Shown one piece after another: positions 27,011 to 39,697 of a DNA stretch of 64,000 nt. This DNA is from Morella rubra (taxonomy: Eukaryota; Streptophyta; Magnoliopsida; Fagales; Myricaceae). Within the stretch, counting starts at the first letter, position 1, and each line of letters opens with the position of its first letter. Under the pieces are notes generated by a model. It did not search any database. It had not been told where the DNA came from and was given only the letters and a program-made list of their open reading frames with translations. The stretch is from assembly GCA_003952965.2 (NCBI GenBank), contig CM025855.1, positions 26,207,613 through 26,271,612 on the forward strand, read 5' to 3'. A program made the translations under genes and the position numbers.

Positions 27011-27560
27011 TTAGAAAATTACCCCGCTTTCAAGTCAAAATTCGTATAGACTCTATTAATTAAAGTAGCAGCCTAGGCGTGGTGTTTTTTCGTTTTTTAA
27101 TTTTAAAAATGAGTGAATGAAAAAGGAATCTTTTTTAAAAAAATCCATTATGTTGAGTAATATTTGTAAATCCAAAATATTTAAAGATTGTTGATCTATC
27201 CAAAATTTTTGAATGCAAATATAATTAATATTTTTCTATTTTTATAATTCTTATTTTTAAAATAATTAATAAATTTTAAAAATATACCTCAATTTTTATG
27301 ACATTCCCAAAATTTATCAGCAGCGGATTTTCGCACGAATTAACGGCAGCGCAAACTGGAGGTAACTTCGGCTTTTTGTTCATATAGAAAGTTGGGGATG
27401 CGTGAAGTGCGGAAGGCGTGGAAAAAGCGATCCAGTGAAGCGAAGGAATTAAGGAAAGGTAACAGGAAGAGTACCGTTGGCGCCTAGGCCGACGTGGCAT
27501 GGAGCCCACTCGACGCTCATAATCCGGATAAGTAATTGACACAACACATAACTCACGCAC

Positions 27561-27566
27561 TATAAA
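27561..27566 (+). promoter_or_regulatory. Likely TATA box of the TCP11-like gene
   Basis: TATAAA in cactataaacac lies 242 nt upstream of the chosen start codon. A leader of about 200 nt would follow, with CT-rich sequence as in many plant leaders. Confidence 0.55.
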
Positions 27567-27795
27567 CACTCTTTCTTATCTTCCCCCTCGGGAACTCTCT
27601 TTTTGTTTCTGTCGCATCGGCGTAGCTTCTAAAAGCAGAGTCGTCGCGACCTTTCCAACATCCTCTACATATTCTCTTTTCTCTTACTTTTGGGATAATC
27701 ATCATCGACGTCCGTAGATAAATACATACTCGCCGTTGTCGTCGTCGTATATACGTGTACTAACTTATACGACGGTATCGTGGTGGGATCATTTG

Positions 27796-27876
27796 ATGTG
27801 TGATGGCTGCGGGAGTGGAGTCGTCGCCGGGGGAGGGGAGGGCTGTCGGGTTGGCGATGTGCTTTTCCTTGGATGA
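27796..27876 (+). promoter_or_regulatory. Overlapping upstream ORF in the TCP11-like leader
   Basis: ATG at 27796 is 7 nt before the main ATG and in another frame. It runs 26 codons to TGA at 27874-27876, overlapping the main coding start. Its context (tttgATGt) is weak, so leaky scanning to the main ATG (tgtgATGg) is expected. Confidence 0.5.
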
Positions 27877-30800
27877 TGCGACGTCGTTTACGATGTCTTC
27901 CGCGAGATTGCCTCGCAGGCTTCAGCGCAGGCTCTCGGAGTGTCGGACTCCTCCCAAGAGTACAGTTGAAGAAATCCAGGCCAAGCTCCGCGACGCTGAT
28001 CTTCGTCGCCAGGTCTCTTGACGCTATATTAACGATTTTCCGTAATTTTCACCCTTAGTTATTATCATTTTGAATGCTTCTTCATGTTTGTTTGCTGAGA
28101 AATGCGAGGGAAGAAAACTGAAATTTTAAACTTTTTCTATATTTAGCGTTGTTGGTTCGGTTATTGAAATTGAGGAACCGACTTATTCATTGTTTGCTGA
28201 GTTCCTTCAGTTCATCATCCAAGTTTTGACCAGTTCTATTTATTTTTTTCCGAAGATTTTGTTTTTCTTGTCTTTGTTTTCGGTTCGTCTATATGGGGAA
28301 TTAGGGAAACGAAACGAGTGTCCTTGGAGTTTTTCCCCTTTTTCCTTCGTGGTTTGTGGAACTACCTGAACTTCATTGAGGCAATTAATTCCGTGGATGA
28401 GAATTTCATTTTGTGCGTCCTGAATACTTGAGTATCGTAAGCGGTTTGAATCTAATTTATATTTCTTTCCATGAAGTTTTCAGGGACCAAAGGGTGTGAG
28501 AGATCATTTTTTCGAATAATATGCCTTGTCTCTGATTATTTATTTATTTTGTAAACTATTGTCTCTGATTATTTTTTTGAACTATAGTCTGTGATTATGG
28601 TTTTTATATTCCTTCTCTTATCATTTCGGACACCCATAAATTTACTCCTAAAATGAATCGAATATTTTTTTTTTCTTGTTTCGTTTATTAGTGTACTAGA
28701 ATCCGTGATTTTCTCGGGAAGCAGATAGAGCTTTTGGAGGTGTCTTTTTCACAATTTTTCCAGCAACCAAGCAGGGCAACAGAATTTGCTTGTGTTTAAT
28801 CTCTCCTCCTGAATTTCAAAGGAAATCATCACTTACAAAATGTTTTGTTTTCTTTTTTTTTTTAAAGAATAATTTTCCTCGAATAATTTTTATTTATCTA
28901 TTGGTTAAAGCTCTGTATTGAAGGTGTTTCCTAGTGTTAGGTAAGAATCGGTGTTTTTTCCTTTTGGGTTCTCCGTTCTGCATTTTCTTTGCACGTGAGC
29001 TTCTCTTTTTTCTCTCTCTCCCTATGTGTGTGTGTGTTTGGTTTTTATGTTTTGTATTTATTTCTCAATATGCCATTTACTATATACTTGGTTTATCAGT
29101 TTTGGTTTCGCCCCATAATCAACATGAAGTTCTTTTAAACTTTTTAATGTCTCTGTATTCTACATTTGCCTTAACCTGCAATGTCGTTTTTGGTGCAGCA
29201 ATACTATGAAAAGCTGTCAAGTAAGGCTAGAGGGAAGCCGAGAAGCCCATCACGGTCTTCATCTTCTGAGGAAGATCTTGGTCAGCGCCTTGAAGCAAAG
29301 CTCCTAGCTGCTGAGCAAAAGAGGTACATTGATGTGATTGCTGTGATAGTGGCTTATGTATATTTTAGGCACCCAAAGAACATTTTGCTTATATTGACTA
29401 TAAATTCTCATAATTTTTGCTTTTAAGCTGACTTCTTGTTGAATCAACAGGTTGAGCATCTTGGCCAAGGCCCAGATGCGCTTGGCTAGGTTGGATGAGT
29501 TGCGGCAAGCTGCTAAAAGTGGGGTTCAAATGCGTTATGAGAAGGAACGTGAGAAGCTTGGAACAAAAGTGGAATCACGGGTTCAGCAGGCAGCGGCAAA
29601 TAGAATGCTTATGCTCAAGGCTTACAGGCAAAGAAGAGCCACACTAAAGGAGAGGTCATCTCAGTCGTTATTGCGAAGGATTGCTCGGGATAGCAAATAC
29701 AAGGAGCGTGTTTGTGCTGCAATTCAACAGAAGCGTGCAGCTGCTGAGAAAAAGCGACTGGGTTTGCTGGAAGCAGAGAAAAAGAGGGCACGTGCTCGGA
29801 TGATGCAAGTGTGGCGGGTGGCTAACTCTGTCTCGCACCAACGTGAGATTGAGAGAAGGAGATTGAGGGACCAATTGGAAGATCGACTTCAGAGGGTATT
29901 GATGCTGTCTATAAGTAAAACTGTTATTTTTCACCATGTGCTCTTTATTTACTTTAAACCAGGTGTGGCCTTAATAGGGTCTTATCATCCTGTTGTCTCT
30001 CACAATTGGTTTTGATAACTGTTCTCCTTAAATTCTTGGTATGCAGGCAAAGAGACAAAGAGCTGAATATTTGAGACACAGAGGAAGACTGCATAATCCT
30101 GTTTATGCAAAGTGGAACAGGATGCACAAACAGGCTGATCATCTTTCCAGAAAATTAGCAAGGTATATCACCTGTCATTACTACTTCAAAATTTCTTACT
30201 ATAAATAATACTTCTTGAGAATTTAGGATGTTTCTGTTAATTTTTAATAAACGAATTGATGAGCTGGGTTGAGTCTTTAGCTGTTTGCGCTTGTAGTTGT
30301 TATGTGAACCTCATCATGTCATTGAGTGCTGCATATTTGGTTGGTGCACTCAGAAGGAGTGACATGTTTTTCACATGTCTTTATAGCTTTCCAGAAATTG
30401 ATTAGTGACAATCTTTTTTTTGTTCTGGAGGACAATAATGCTACATAAGTTTTTCTAAATGAATTTTTGATTATACCATGCTTTTTGTACTGTTATTGCA
30501 ATCTTAGGTCAAATATGATGTCAAACATATTCAACACCCTGATGCTAGTGCGCTGAATAGGTTCTCAAAAGAGTTTCGTGATTTTAGTAATTTGGATATA
30601 AAATATATGAAGATTCTTTGCAATTGGACAAAAATGCACTTTTCTTATCATAATTGTCCAACAATTTTCATTTTTGGATGAAATGGAATATTCTAATTTT
30701 GTTGCTTTTACTAGATGCTGGAGGCAGTTTCTTAAGCTGAGGAAAACTACCTTTGCGCTGGCAAAAACTTTTGATGCATTGGAAATGAATGAGCAGTCTG

Positions 30801-33800
30801 TGAAGTCAATGCCATTTGAGCGGCTTGCTGTTCTGATTGAGTCACCTGCTACTCTTCAGACCGTGAAAACTTTACTTGACAGGTTTGAGAGTCGCTTGAA
30901 GCTCTCCACAGCTGTTTCTGTTGCTGATAATCCGTCCTTTTTGGATAACATTGACCACCTTCTCAAACGAGTTGCTTCCCCAAAAAGAAGGGGTACTCCC
31001 AGGACTGCTAGGAGCAAAGATGTCAAGAAAGTAGGTTTGGTTAGAGAGGCAGCAACATGTCCAGATTTATTATCAAGGTATCCAGTAAGAGTAGCTCTTT
31101 GTGCTTACATGATATTGGGTCACCCAGATGCAGTTTTCAGTGGTCAAGGAGAGCGGGAATTTACTCTGGCCAAGTCTGCTGAAGAATTTATCAGGGAGTT
31201 AGAGTTTTTGATAAAAATTATACTGAAGGGGCCCATTCAGACTTCTGATGAAAACTCTGACTCCAAATTGCAAAAATGTTGGACCTTCAGGTCTCAGCTT
31301 GCAGCATTTGATAAAGCTTGGTGCTCCTACTTAAATTGCTTTGTGGTGTGGAAGGTTAAGGATGCTCAGTTGTTGGAGAAGGATTTGGTGCGGGCAGCTT
31401 GCCAGCTTGAGCTCTCTATGATTCAAACTTGCAAGCTAACTCCAGGAGGAGAAAGTGTTGCTCTTACCCATGACATGAAGGCTATTCAGAAACAGGTCTT
31501 GCCTTGGCCCTTTCATTTATATTCTTGTTTCGTGAGATATGTTTTAGCAATTTAGTGAAATTCACCCAAGGGGGTTTAGTGATACATTTAAAGCTGGAGG
31601 TTTAACATTTTATTTCTTCAAAACTTGTTTCTCCTTCATTCTCTAATAATAGGCCTTTCCTGAAGCAGGCTAACTATGCAAAATTTTATGGTGGCCATCG
31701 ATACATTTCATTGCTTTAGTTCTGTTCATACATTGTGCTAATGGTTACATCTGGACTTCTTGAAATGCAGGTTAGAGAAGATCAAGAACTTTTGAGGGAG
31801 AAAGTGAAACATTTGAGTGGAGATGCTGGGATTGAGCGCATGGAATTTGCTTTATCTGAAACCCGATCTAGATACTTCCAGGCAAAGGAAAATGGAAGCC
31901 CTGTAGAATCACCAATCACACAGTTTATATCTCCAAGCCCGCCAAGCTCCTCAGGTGGTCCTTATGTCACTAGCTCAGAAAAAGTAAGTGATCTGGCTGG
32001 GGGCATTGAGACGCCACGCCGTGTAGTTCGCACCTTATTCAAGGAAGATGGAGCTTCCTCGTCAAGTGGATCCAGTTTCTCCGCACCTAGAAGCAGTTTA
32101 GATAATCAGCTGGGATCTGCAGACGAAAATTTGATTGCAGAGAATGAACTGATTGTAAATGAATTCCTCCATGAGCAGCGCCAGGCATTTTCTGATAGAT
32201 CGAGTGTGACTGATGAAGCTCAAAAGAGTTTTAAGGTCAGTCATTGATTTGGTTCTTTTTCCATATTTGCAAACAAAATGATTGTTGTCTCTGTACTTTT
32301 TGTTATCTATATTTTACTTTCTCTGCTTTATGCAATTAAGCAAAGAAAAATTGAACATTAGGGCCAACTAATTTTTGTTAGTTGATCTGAAGTTGACTAA
32401 CCTGTTCTCTGTTCTGCCCACACCCTTTGATACACTTACTTAGCCACTGAAACACACAGGGAGTTCATGATCCTTTTCTATGAGTATAATTGCAATCTAA
32501 TATGTTTTTATCTTTTACTCACCTTCAAAAAGAAGTTGGTACTTTTGCGGGTCAGCTATTTGCGAAAGCATGGAGTTTACACATTGCTATGATCCAATCG
32601 TTGACTATATACTGCATTTTCTTGGCTTCTTGCTGTGCAGGTGAAGATAAGAGAGACAATGGAGAATGCTTTTTGGGATGGCATAATGGAATCTATGAAA
32701 GGGGATGATCCTGACTATGACCGAGTTTTTCAACTTATGAGGGAGGTGAGGGATGAAATTTGCGTGATGGCTCCACATAATTGGAAACAAGAGATTATTG
32801 ATGCTATTGATATAGACGTTCTCTCTCAGGTAGTGAGCCTTCTTCCATTGCTGCTGCAGTAATCAAGGCTACTGTTAAAATTTCCATATATTAACAGCAA
32901 ACACTTCTTTTCTTCCCTCTGAAGGTTCTAAACTCAGGTAAATTAGACATTGATTACCTTGGAGGGATTCTGGAGTATGCATTGGTAACTTTGCAGAAGC
33001 TCTCCGCTCCAGCTAATGATGATGAAGTGAAAGCCAACCATCAGAAATTATTGAATGAGTTATATCAGATATGTCAGGCCAGCAATGAGTCAAGACATTC
33101 CTGTGAAATTGCAATGATCAAGGGTCTGCGTTTTGTCCTTGGGCAGATTCAGGTATCCTTTCATGCCTTTTTCTTTCATCTGTGTTCGATATGCTATGTT
33201 TTCATCCTGAATCAACCCAATAGAGTAATTTGATATGTTAAAACGAGATCGGCAAAGGATCACCAAAAAAAAAAGAAAAGAAAAAAGAGATCAGCAAAGG
33301 ATTTGAACTGCATAAAATGACCTTATATCTGATTTTCATCAAAATATGATTTTGTACTGGTGCAGAAAACAGATCCCCCTCGCTCTCTCTCTTTCCTCCT
33401 CTTCATGGCTGAGTCTGTCACTGCAACTAATGTCATGTATGGACCTTTGCTGACAGGTTCTCAAGCAGGAGATAAGCAAAGCGCGGGTACGATATATGGA
33501 GCCCTTGTTAAAGGGCCCTGCTGGCTTGGATTACCTCAGAAATGCTTTTGCCAATCGTCATGGATCTCCCTCAGATGCAAATACCTCTCTACCAGCGACC
33601 TTGCAGTGGCTTTCTTCCTTTTTGGACTGCAAGGATCAGGAGTGGGATGAACACACAAATTCTCTATCCTCTTTAATGAGCTATGAAAATTCAATACCGG
33701 GGTTTCTTCCTTCTGCTGCTCTTAGAACTGGTGGAAGCTTTTTGGTCAAAACAAATGGAAGCCAAAGCAGTCCTCCCGCTACTGGAAGTGCTGGTATACT

Positions 33801-34766
33801 CTGGATTCAACATTTAAGTATTTCTTGAAGAAAAATATATTTTGGAGGCCAAAGATTGGAAATTATAATATCGTTAGAAAACTGGCACAATAATAAAATT
33901 AAGAAGAGATGCATTATTACAAGGGCGATCCAGGTGTTTGTTGACACACTCTTGATTTTGTCCTTTGATCAGGTAACCAACAACCAGAATGCAAAGGAGG
34001 AAAAGTTGACTTACTTGTGAGACTTGGCTTGTTGAAGTTAGTAAGCGGGATAGCAGGTCTAACACAAGAAGCTCTGCCTGAAACTTTAATGCTTAACCTC
34101 TCTAGGTTGAGGTCTGTTCAGTCTCAAATTCAGAAGATTATTGTAATTTCAACAAGGTAAATAGTTGTGCTGTTGGCAAAACTAGATAGTTTACTATGTG
34201 CTACAAAACCCTTCGACCGTCAATTTTTCATGTTCAACTCTTCATTGAGCTGCTTACCAATTTAAATTTTTCAAAAATGCAGTCTTTTAGTTTGCCAGCA
34301 AATCTGTTTGAGTGAGGCAGTAATAACCCTCCCTACAGACATGGAAAACATACTATCAAAGTGTGTGGAAGGACTTTCAGATGTGCTGGACCGCGATGAG
34401 GATGCAGGTATTGACGAAATTGTTGACATAATCAGCAAGTTCCCCAGAGATGGTGATGAAATGGTAGACACTGAAAAACTTCAACTACGGAGGACAGTCA
34501 TGGCCAGGGTGTTAGCAAAGAGCCTGCAAGCTGGGGATCCTGTGTTCGAAAAGGTTTCTGGTGCTGTTTATTTGGCCACTAGAGGAGTCTTGCTAGGCGG
34601 CAGTGGGCCTCAGGGAAAGAAATTAGCTGAAGTGGCACTGCGGCGAGTTGGAGCTGCTGTGCTAACAGAGAGGGTGGTGGAAGCTGCCGAAGTTTTAGTG
34701 GTGGTTGCCTCCGTGTCAGCTAGTGTTCATGGGCCATGGTATACCCATCTGACTGCTAATATGTGA
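27803..34766 (+). CDS. T-complex protein 11 (TCP11) domain protein
   Basis: Eleven exons: 27803-28012, 29199-29323, 29451-29895, 30047-30162, 30715-31495, 31771-32235, 32641-32829, 32925-33152, 33457-33793, 33973-34156, 34283-34766. All junctions keep frame, giving 1187 aa, close to the length I recall for plant TCP11 proteins. The N-terminal half is strongly charged, helical and coiled-coil-like ([40 protein letters not shown]). A Ser-rich linker ([14 protein letters not shown]) precedes the Tcp11 domain in the C-terminal half ([52 protein letters not shown]). In animals TCP11 is a sperm protein acting on cAMP signalling; in yeast the relative SOK1 suppresses PKA defects. The plant role is unclear to me. 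An ATG seven bases upstream starts an overlapping uORF. Start choice: the first ATG of the long frame, after the TATA box. Confidence 0.92.
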
Positions 34767-35414
34767 TGGCTTTGAAAAAAGTTTGAAACACAATAATAGT
34801 TCAGAGGAAAATAATGTGCACACTTGTACATACTAGTGTGTGTAGTTGTACATACTTTTAAGTACATTTTAAGTATATACGTATATATTTTTATGCATAA
34901 TTCTTTGATGTAAAAGAAATAATATGTAAATGGTATGTTTAGACTAATTGAAGGTTTTATGTTCTTATTTTATTGAAGATTGGACCAGTTTGCTTAACTG
35001 CTAGGTGTAGTAAACCCGCCGACCTGTAGTTTCTTCTATTTAAATCATCATAATTTGAGCATCAAATTTGGTTTGAGCTAATTTTATTTGGGAATTTCAA
35101 AAGAGTTGCATTTGGAAGGAAAGTGGTATGGGGCCAATGCCATCCACATAGCTGCGATTTTATCTTTTAGTTGAGGCCTATTTATCGGCTGGAACTAAGT
35201 TGCTTTATCCATGATTAGTCTCATTTGATAACTATGATTATCGACTAAACTAATTAGCCTTGTTAAGCAGCACCCTCTACTTAAACGAGTTTTGAGTGAG
35301 TGAAACCTGGTGCCAGAAAACGAATAAAAATCCAGATTATACGTTGTAGCTACATGAGTAAATATAAACAAAACTGCGCCGCGAACTGGGTCCACTCTGA
35401 TCGTGCTGAATCTC
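34767..35414. other. Spacer between convergent TCP11-like and ALKBH9-like genes
   Basis: Presumed 3' UTRs of the two convergent genes, AT-rich (tacatac and tatatacg repeats near 34825-34890). Nothing else is visible. Confidence 0.5.
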
Positions 35415-38255
35415 TTAAATAAGAGGCTTTATTCCAAGCAAATCAGGGTCCGGTAGAAACTTGTAAGGTAATTTGCTGTCATCCATTTTCCTAAAAGCAA
35501 TGGAAATCCTGCAAATCAAATTGAAAACGGCATGATTTTCTGCAGAAAAAGCAACACTTTTTTTTTTTTTGGCTCGTGGGAGGGCAAAGAATATTATAAT
35601 TATACCTTTTGCTTGGGACACGTGGAACACAGTGCTTAGCAATATCAGCTCCATTGTCCTTTAGAACGAGCACTGATCTACAAACCACAGAAAATGACAC
35701 ATTAAGAGAGAGAGAAATGATTCCAGAAAAGTAAACAAACAATTTGTCATTGAAAGATTAGACAAACATACCCGACAGGCAGAGGAATAGAGACAGGACC
35801 CGAGAAATCTCCAGGACCCACGACTTTCAGAGTCGAACCGAAGACAATATTGCATTCAGTCAACAACGAAAGACTGCAGAACGGTCGAACAAAGTCGTGA
35901 TGGTCAACGTGAGGGGGAATGCAATCGCCTTCTTCATATATGTTCACAATGCAGCTGTTAGGGATGCATGTCGAAGGCAAAATGTTCCAACTAACCATCC
36001 TCTTGACAATTTCCTTAAACAAGGGTGGCAAGCGATCCACTTCTTCACTCCTCAATATGCCCGGACGGTTCCCATTTCGATCCTGTAGTTCGCAAAAAAA
36101 TAGCACCACACACATGGGTTATGGCAAATCACAAACTGAGTAAAAGCGAAACAGAAAAGGTCAAAAAAGCCTATAAAATTACCACTGCATAATTGTAACA
36201 GCAGCCAAATTGTATTGTGACGCGTCCTTTACCACGCATCCACTTTCTAGGCTCTGAATATGTCCGCTCTATAAAATACCAAAAGAATTTATTATAGAGA
36301 GAATAAGTGAATAAGTTTAGCACCATAAAACCCAGAAACTGAAACGAAACATAAAAGAAAGCATAAATAAGTACCACTTCGCAGCCCCTTTTTCCCCATT
36401 CGTCGTAACTTGAAGACACATTCCACAATCTTTTGCTGCTCCTCTGGATTAAAGACTCAAGTGTGAAGCTCTATGCCTTGAAGCACATTTGTCGGTTTGC
36501 CATCTATCATCTCAATATGGACAAAGTTCTTTTCGCTGACAACTTGCGATACACGGATGAGCTGCTTCTGCTCTTCAGATATCTCATTATCAACCCCAGA
36601 GCCAGAGGAAACGCTGCTAAGTCCATCATCCATTAGTATTTCACATCCCGCATGTTCAAATGATTTACGCTCTTTGTTTGCTGCTAATTCGGGTGAAGAA
36701 CTAGATATGAACCCTTTCCGCCGTGACGAGAGGGTAGATTCAGGCTTTTAAAGAGAGCTCGGGGGAGTATGCAATTGCCTATAACGCTTCCTATACGAAG
36801 ATTTTGAATCTTCAATGCTATGGTTTCGCTGGCGTTTTTCCCTCACTTCTTCTGCATCGAAAAAAGGAAGGGTTGATTCAAGATTGTATAACCATCAGCA
36901 CGCTTTGGGTATTTAGTAAAACACACATAAACATGCGGGAATAAAATATGAACACTTTTTGCGAGGATTCCTGAAAGGACATAACATGAAATTTCCGATT
37001 TCCTAATTACAGTTAGAACAAGAGAAAGAAATAAAAGAGAACATGTTAGCATGCAGATTTTCTTGGGATTAGGAAAAAGATTCTGTCCGGGGGATACAAC
37101 TATAAGACGAAAAAAGAAAGAAAAATGTTGAGAGAAGGAACAATCTCTAACTTCTCGATCCTGGTCACAAACAAAGATAGTGGTTTTTTTAAGAAATTTA
37201 TGTCCACCCTTAGAATCCAGTTAGTCTTAAAGTTTAAGAAACACCTGCTACCTATTACGTGGAGAATTCAACCCAAAAACTAATTCAAAGGAGAAGAGAG
37301 TCCAAAGCATATGAACTCCGTTAATTTTTAAGATGTTTCTATTTTGTAGGCTAATAGGATGTTCTAAATTTGTAGGCTTTTTTTTCTCAACTTTGACTTT
37401 ATAAAAGTGTTTTAGACTATAATATGAGCCTTCGTAATAATGGAGATTGGCATCTATAGCCAAAGCATATAAATCTTACAATGGTATAATACCAATGGGA
37501 CTGATCGCATATTCCCGTCCATAACATAACTTCTACTCACGAAACATGATGATTTAGTGTTTCGTACCTCTTCGCCTTCTTCCTCCCGAGGGACGGTCTC
37601 GTGATTCCGATTCTGCATGATATCTGCTTTGGATCTGTTTTCTTGAGCTTCCCGTGGTGACTTCCGAGAGTTTGGGAGATGCTCCTTTTGTTCCCCAGAT
37701 AAGCCATTGACAGCCCTAGAAGAAACTCATCTGATCTCATCATTCAGTAATATTTCCGAATCGGAATGTTCCAATGAGTTACGTTCATTATTTACTGATT
37801 CATGCGAAGGTTTAGAGGCGAACACTTTTCGCGGTGATGAGTGGATCCGTTCAGGCATTCGGAAAAAGTTCTCCGAAACACGCTCTTGCTTGTAAGGCCT
37901 CCTATACAGATCTTCTGAACCATCGACGCCATCTCTCTGCTTAGGGTGTTCCTTCACTTTTTCTGCGTCCAAAGGAATAAAAAAAAATCTTCTGATCAAA
38001 CGTTGCATGATTAACCGATCGACACATATTTTTAGTTTTCTCAAAAGAATCCTATTGAGTCTCAGAATATAAGAAACAACCAATGCAGAAGCTCATACCT
38101 TCTCGCCTCGTTCCTGAACAACGGCATGGCGACTCGTATTCTGACTGATATCTCCTCCGACTACGTTCTCCTGAACTTCTCCTCCGTGATGAAACTCTTG
38201 CAAGGCTACGGTGACGGCGATGGAGATCCCTTTCCCGATCTCTACTTCTCGTCAT
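35415..38255 (-). pseudogene. ALKBH9-like 2OG-Fe(II) RNA demethylase gene, interrupted by stops
   Basis: Minus-strand exons: 38255-38099, [37962-37568 alternative copy], 36851-36375, 36268-36183, 36082-35772, 35677-35606, 35508-35415. Splicing 38099 to 36851 keeps frame to the end (399 codons). The catalytic half is intact: RTYSEPRKWMRGKGRVTIQF, CIPNSCIVNIYEEGDCIPPH with the Fe-binding HVD, FCSLSLLTECNIVFGS, and NGADIAKHCVPRVPSKR with the distal His and 2OG-binding Arg. This matches ALKBH9 (m6A RNA demethylases such as ALKBH9B). The exon at 36851-36375 contains in-frame TAA (36748-36750) and TGA (36457-36459, HT-stop-VFNPEEQQ). The first exon encodes an Arg/Ser-rich N-terminus. Most likely a recent pseudogene; sequencing error or alternative splicing cannot be excluded. 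Confidence 0.68.
37568..37962 (-). pseudogene. Duplicated copy of an ALKBH9-like N-terminal exon
   Basis: Phase-compatible with the first exon (gaa g|aa) and homologous to 36851-36375. Compare SLEHSDSEILLNDE with SFEHAGCEILMDDG, and NGLSGEQKEHL with NEISEEQKQLI. Both have good splice borders (gcag| and gag|gtacga). It carries its own in-frame TGA (37727-37729) just where the other copy reads Ser. It ends in phase 0, so it cannot be spliced productively onto the 36851 exon. The two copies behave like mutually exclusive or replaced exons. Confidence 0.6.
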
Positions 38256-39329
38256 ATTTCAGGGACTGCTTTGCTTGGGATTTGAGAAAAACAAACAAGC
38301 GACAGATAGAGAGGAGAGGGGACTGAACTTAGAGACGGAGAAAGAGACAGAGGGAGAGGTCAGAAGATGTTCTGCTTGATAATTGTGAGAGAGAAACAGA
38401 GACAGAGATGTCGAGAGAGAAGCGCAATGAGAAGAACAAAGGGAAGGATGAGCCGCGGATGCTTCTTCCTATCCGCCTGTGACAAGAGCGCCAAACATGT
38501 CGAGGGAAAAGTTTCTTCATACTTTCGTTTGTTTGGGAGGGGCGAGAATCGTGACTTGAGCGCCAAGCTTCTTGGGGCTTCGTAGCAACACGTTCAGGCC
38601 TCAAATTACCGTTTCATAAGTTGATTTCTAAAATATAAGAAAAAAATTTATTTTGAACTGGACAATAATGCCTTGCCTTCCCTTTTACTCAGAAAGTAAA
38701 ATTCACCTTTACCTAGGAACGAATAGTTTTCTTTCAATATATGAAATGAAGTAATGAACCTCAAATTCCGGTATATTATAACTGATCTGTCATATATATG
38801 CATTTTATAAGTACTATCATTATTTTTATAAGATTAAGATGGAAAATTAATGGTTTTCAATATGAACCATAGAGCCTAAGTTGTATTTGGAATTATTTTC
38901 AGTTGTTAGGCCAAACCCTTAAGAATAAATAATTTTCCGTAGAGAATATTTTCCACCACAAATATTTTACTCTTTTCTGAATTTTCCTTTGAACCAAACA
39001 CAGCATAAGTCTTAATTGTTGATACAGCCATGTGGTATTCACTTTTAATAATTCAGTCTCTAAGGTACAACTTTGAACCGGTCATGTGGTCTATTTTTTA
39101 AATATATGGCTCCTTTTATCCACACAAAAATTAGTCGACTAAAAGAAGACTGATATAGTTTCGGGGTCAAGATGTCCATTTTCAGGATCGAGTAACTTAT
39201 TTCGGACCCGTTTCCCATTAATTAGTAGACTAACTTTTGGTGAACAAAATGACTTATATGTCTAAAAAATGGACCATAAGGACCAACTCATTCAAAATTA
39301 TACTCAAGTGATTGATTTGTTAAAAATGA
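38256..39329. other. Upstream region of the ALKBH9-like locus and AT-rich spacer
   Basis: 38256-38600 is the presumed leader and promoter of the minus-strand gene, rich in GA (plus strand). The rest is AT-rich with no coding signal. Confidence 0.5.
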
Positions 39330-39697
39330 ATACCACGTGGGTTATCGTGATGTGTTGCTCAAAGGGGATTCGGAGAAGGTGATTTAAGCAATTCAAAGTT
39401 TTCCTCGTTATTTGGAGTGGAAGATTCATTCTGTAGTGCAGGAGGTTGTTGAGGTTGGCAGGAAGATGCATAGTTGGAAAGCTATTCATGTTCGAAGAGG
39501 TGCAAATGAGGCTACGCACCACTTTGCTCATTGGGCTGCCACCGAGTTTAGTCTAGGTGACATTTCCCGTAGTTGTGAGAATGTTCTTGATTTTTCTTAG
39601 TTGTATGCTGGTATTGAACCTCCTTGATGTTTGTTTGTTTGGGTGTTTGGAATAAAATGAGGTTTTGATTATAAAAAAAAAAAAAAAAAAAAAAAAA
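39330..39697 (+). mobile_element. 5'-truncated LINE (non-LTR retrotransposon) 3' end with poly(A)
   Basis: The plus strand reads LLKGDSEKVI-stop-AI and then, in the same frame, SFPRYLEWKIHSVVQEVV, MHSWKAIHVRRGANEATHHF and AHWAATEF, ending at a stop at 39598-39600. HVRRxAN-AAH-LA-WA is the C-terminal part of the RNase H-like domain of plant LINEs. About 70 nt after the stop comes an A run (about 39673-39697), as expected for a reverse-transcribed 3' end. The 5' boundary is uncertain and no target duplication was identified. Confidence 0.78.

Noticed and set aside
36375-37729. RNA editing or selenocysteine/readthrough to rescue the in-frame stops
   Set aside because: C-to-U editing is essentially organellar in plants, and land plants lack selenocysteine incorporation. 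Decay is the simpler reading.
38329-38604. 91-aa minus-strand frame upstream of the ALKBH9-like first exon
   Set aside because: Lies in GA-rich leader or promoter DNA, is Ser/Leu-rich from composition, and has no in-phase splice to the next exon that improves the model.
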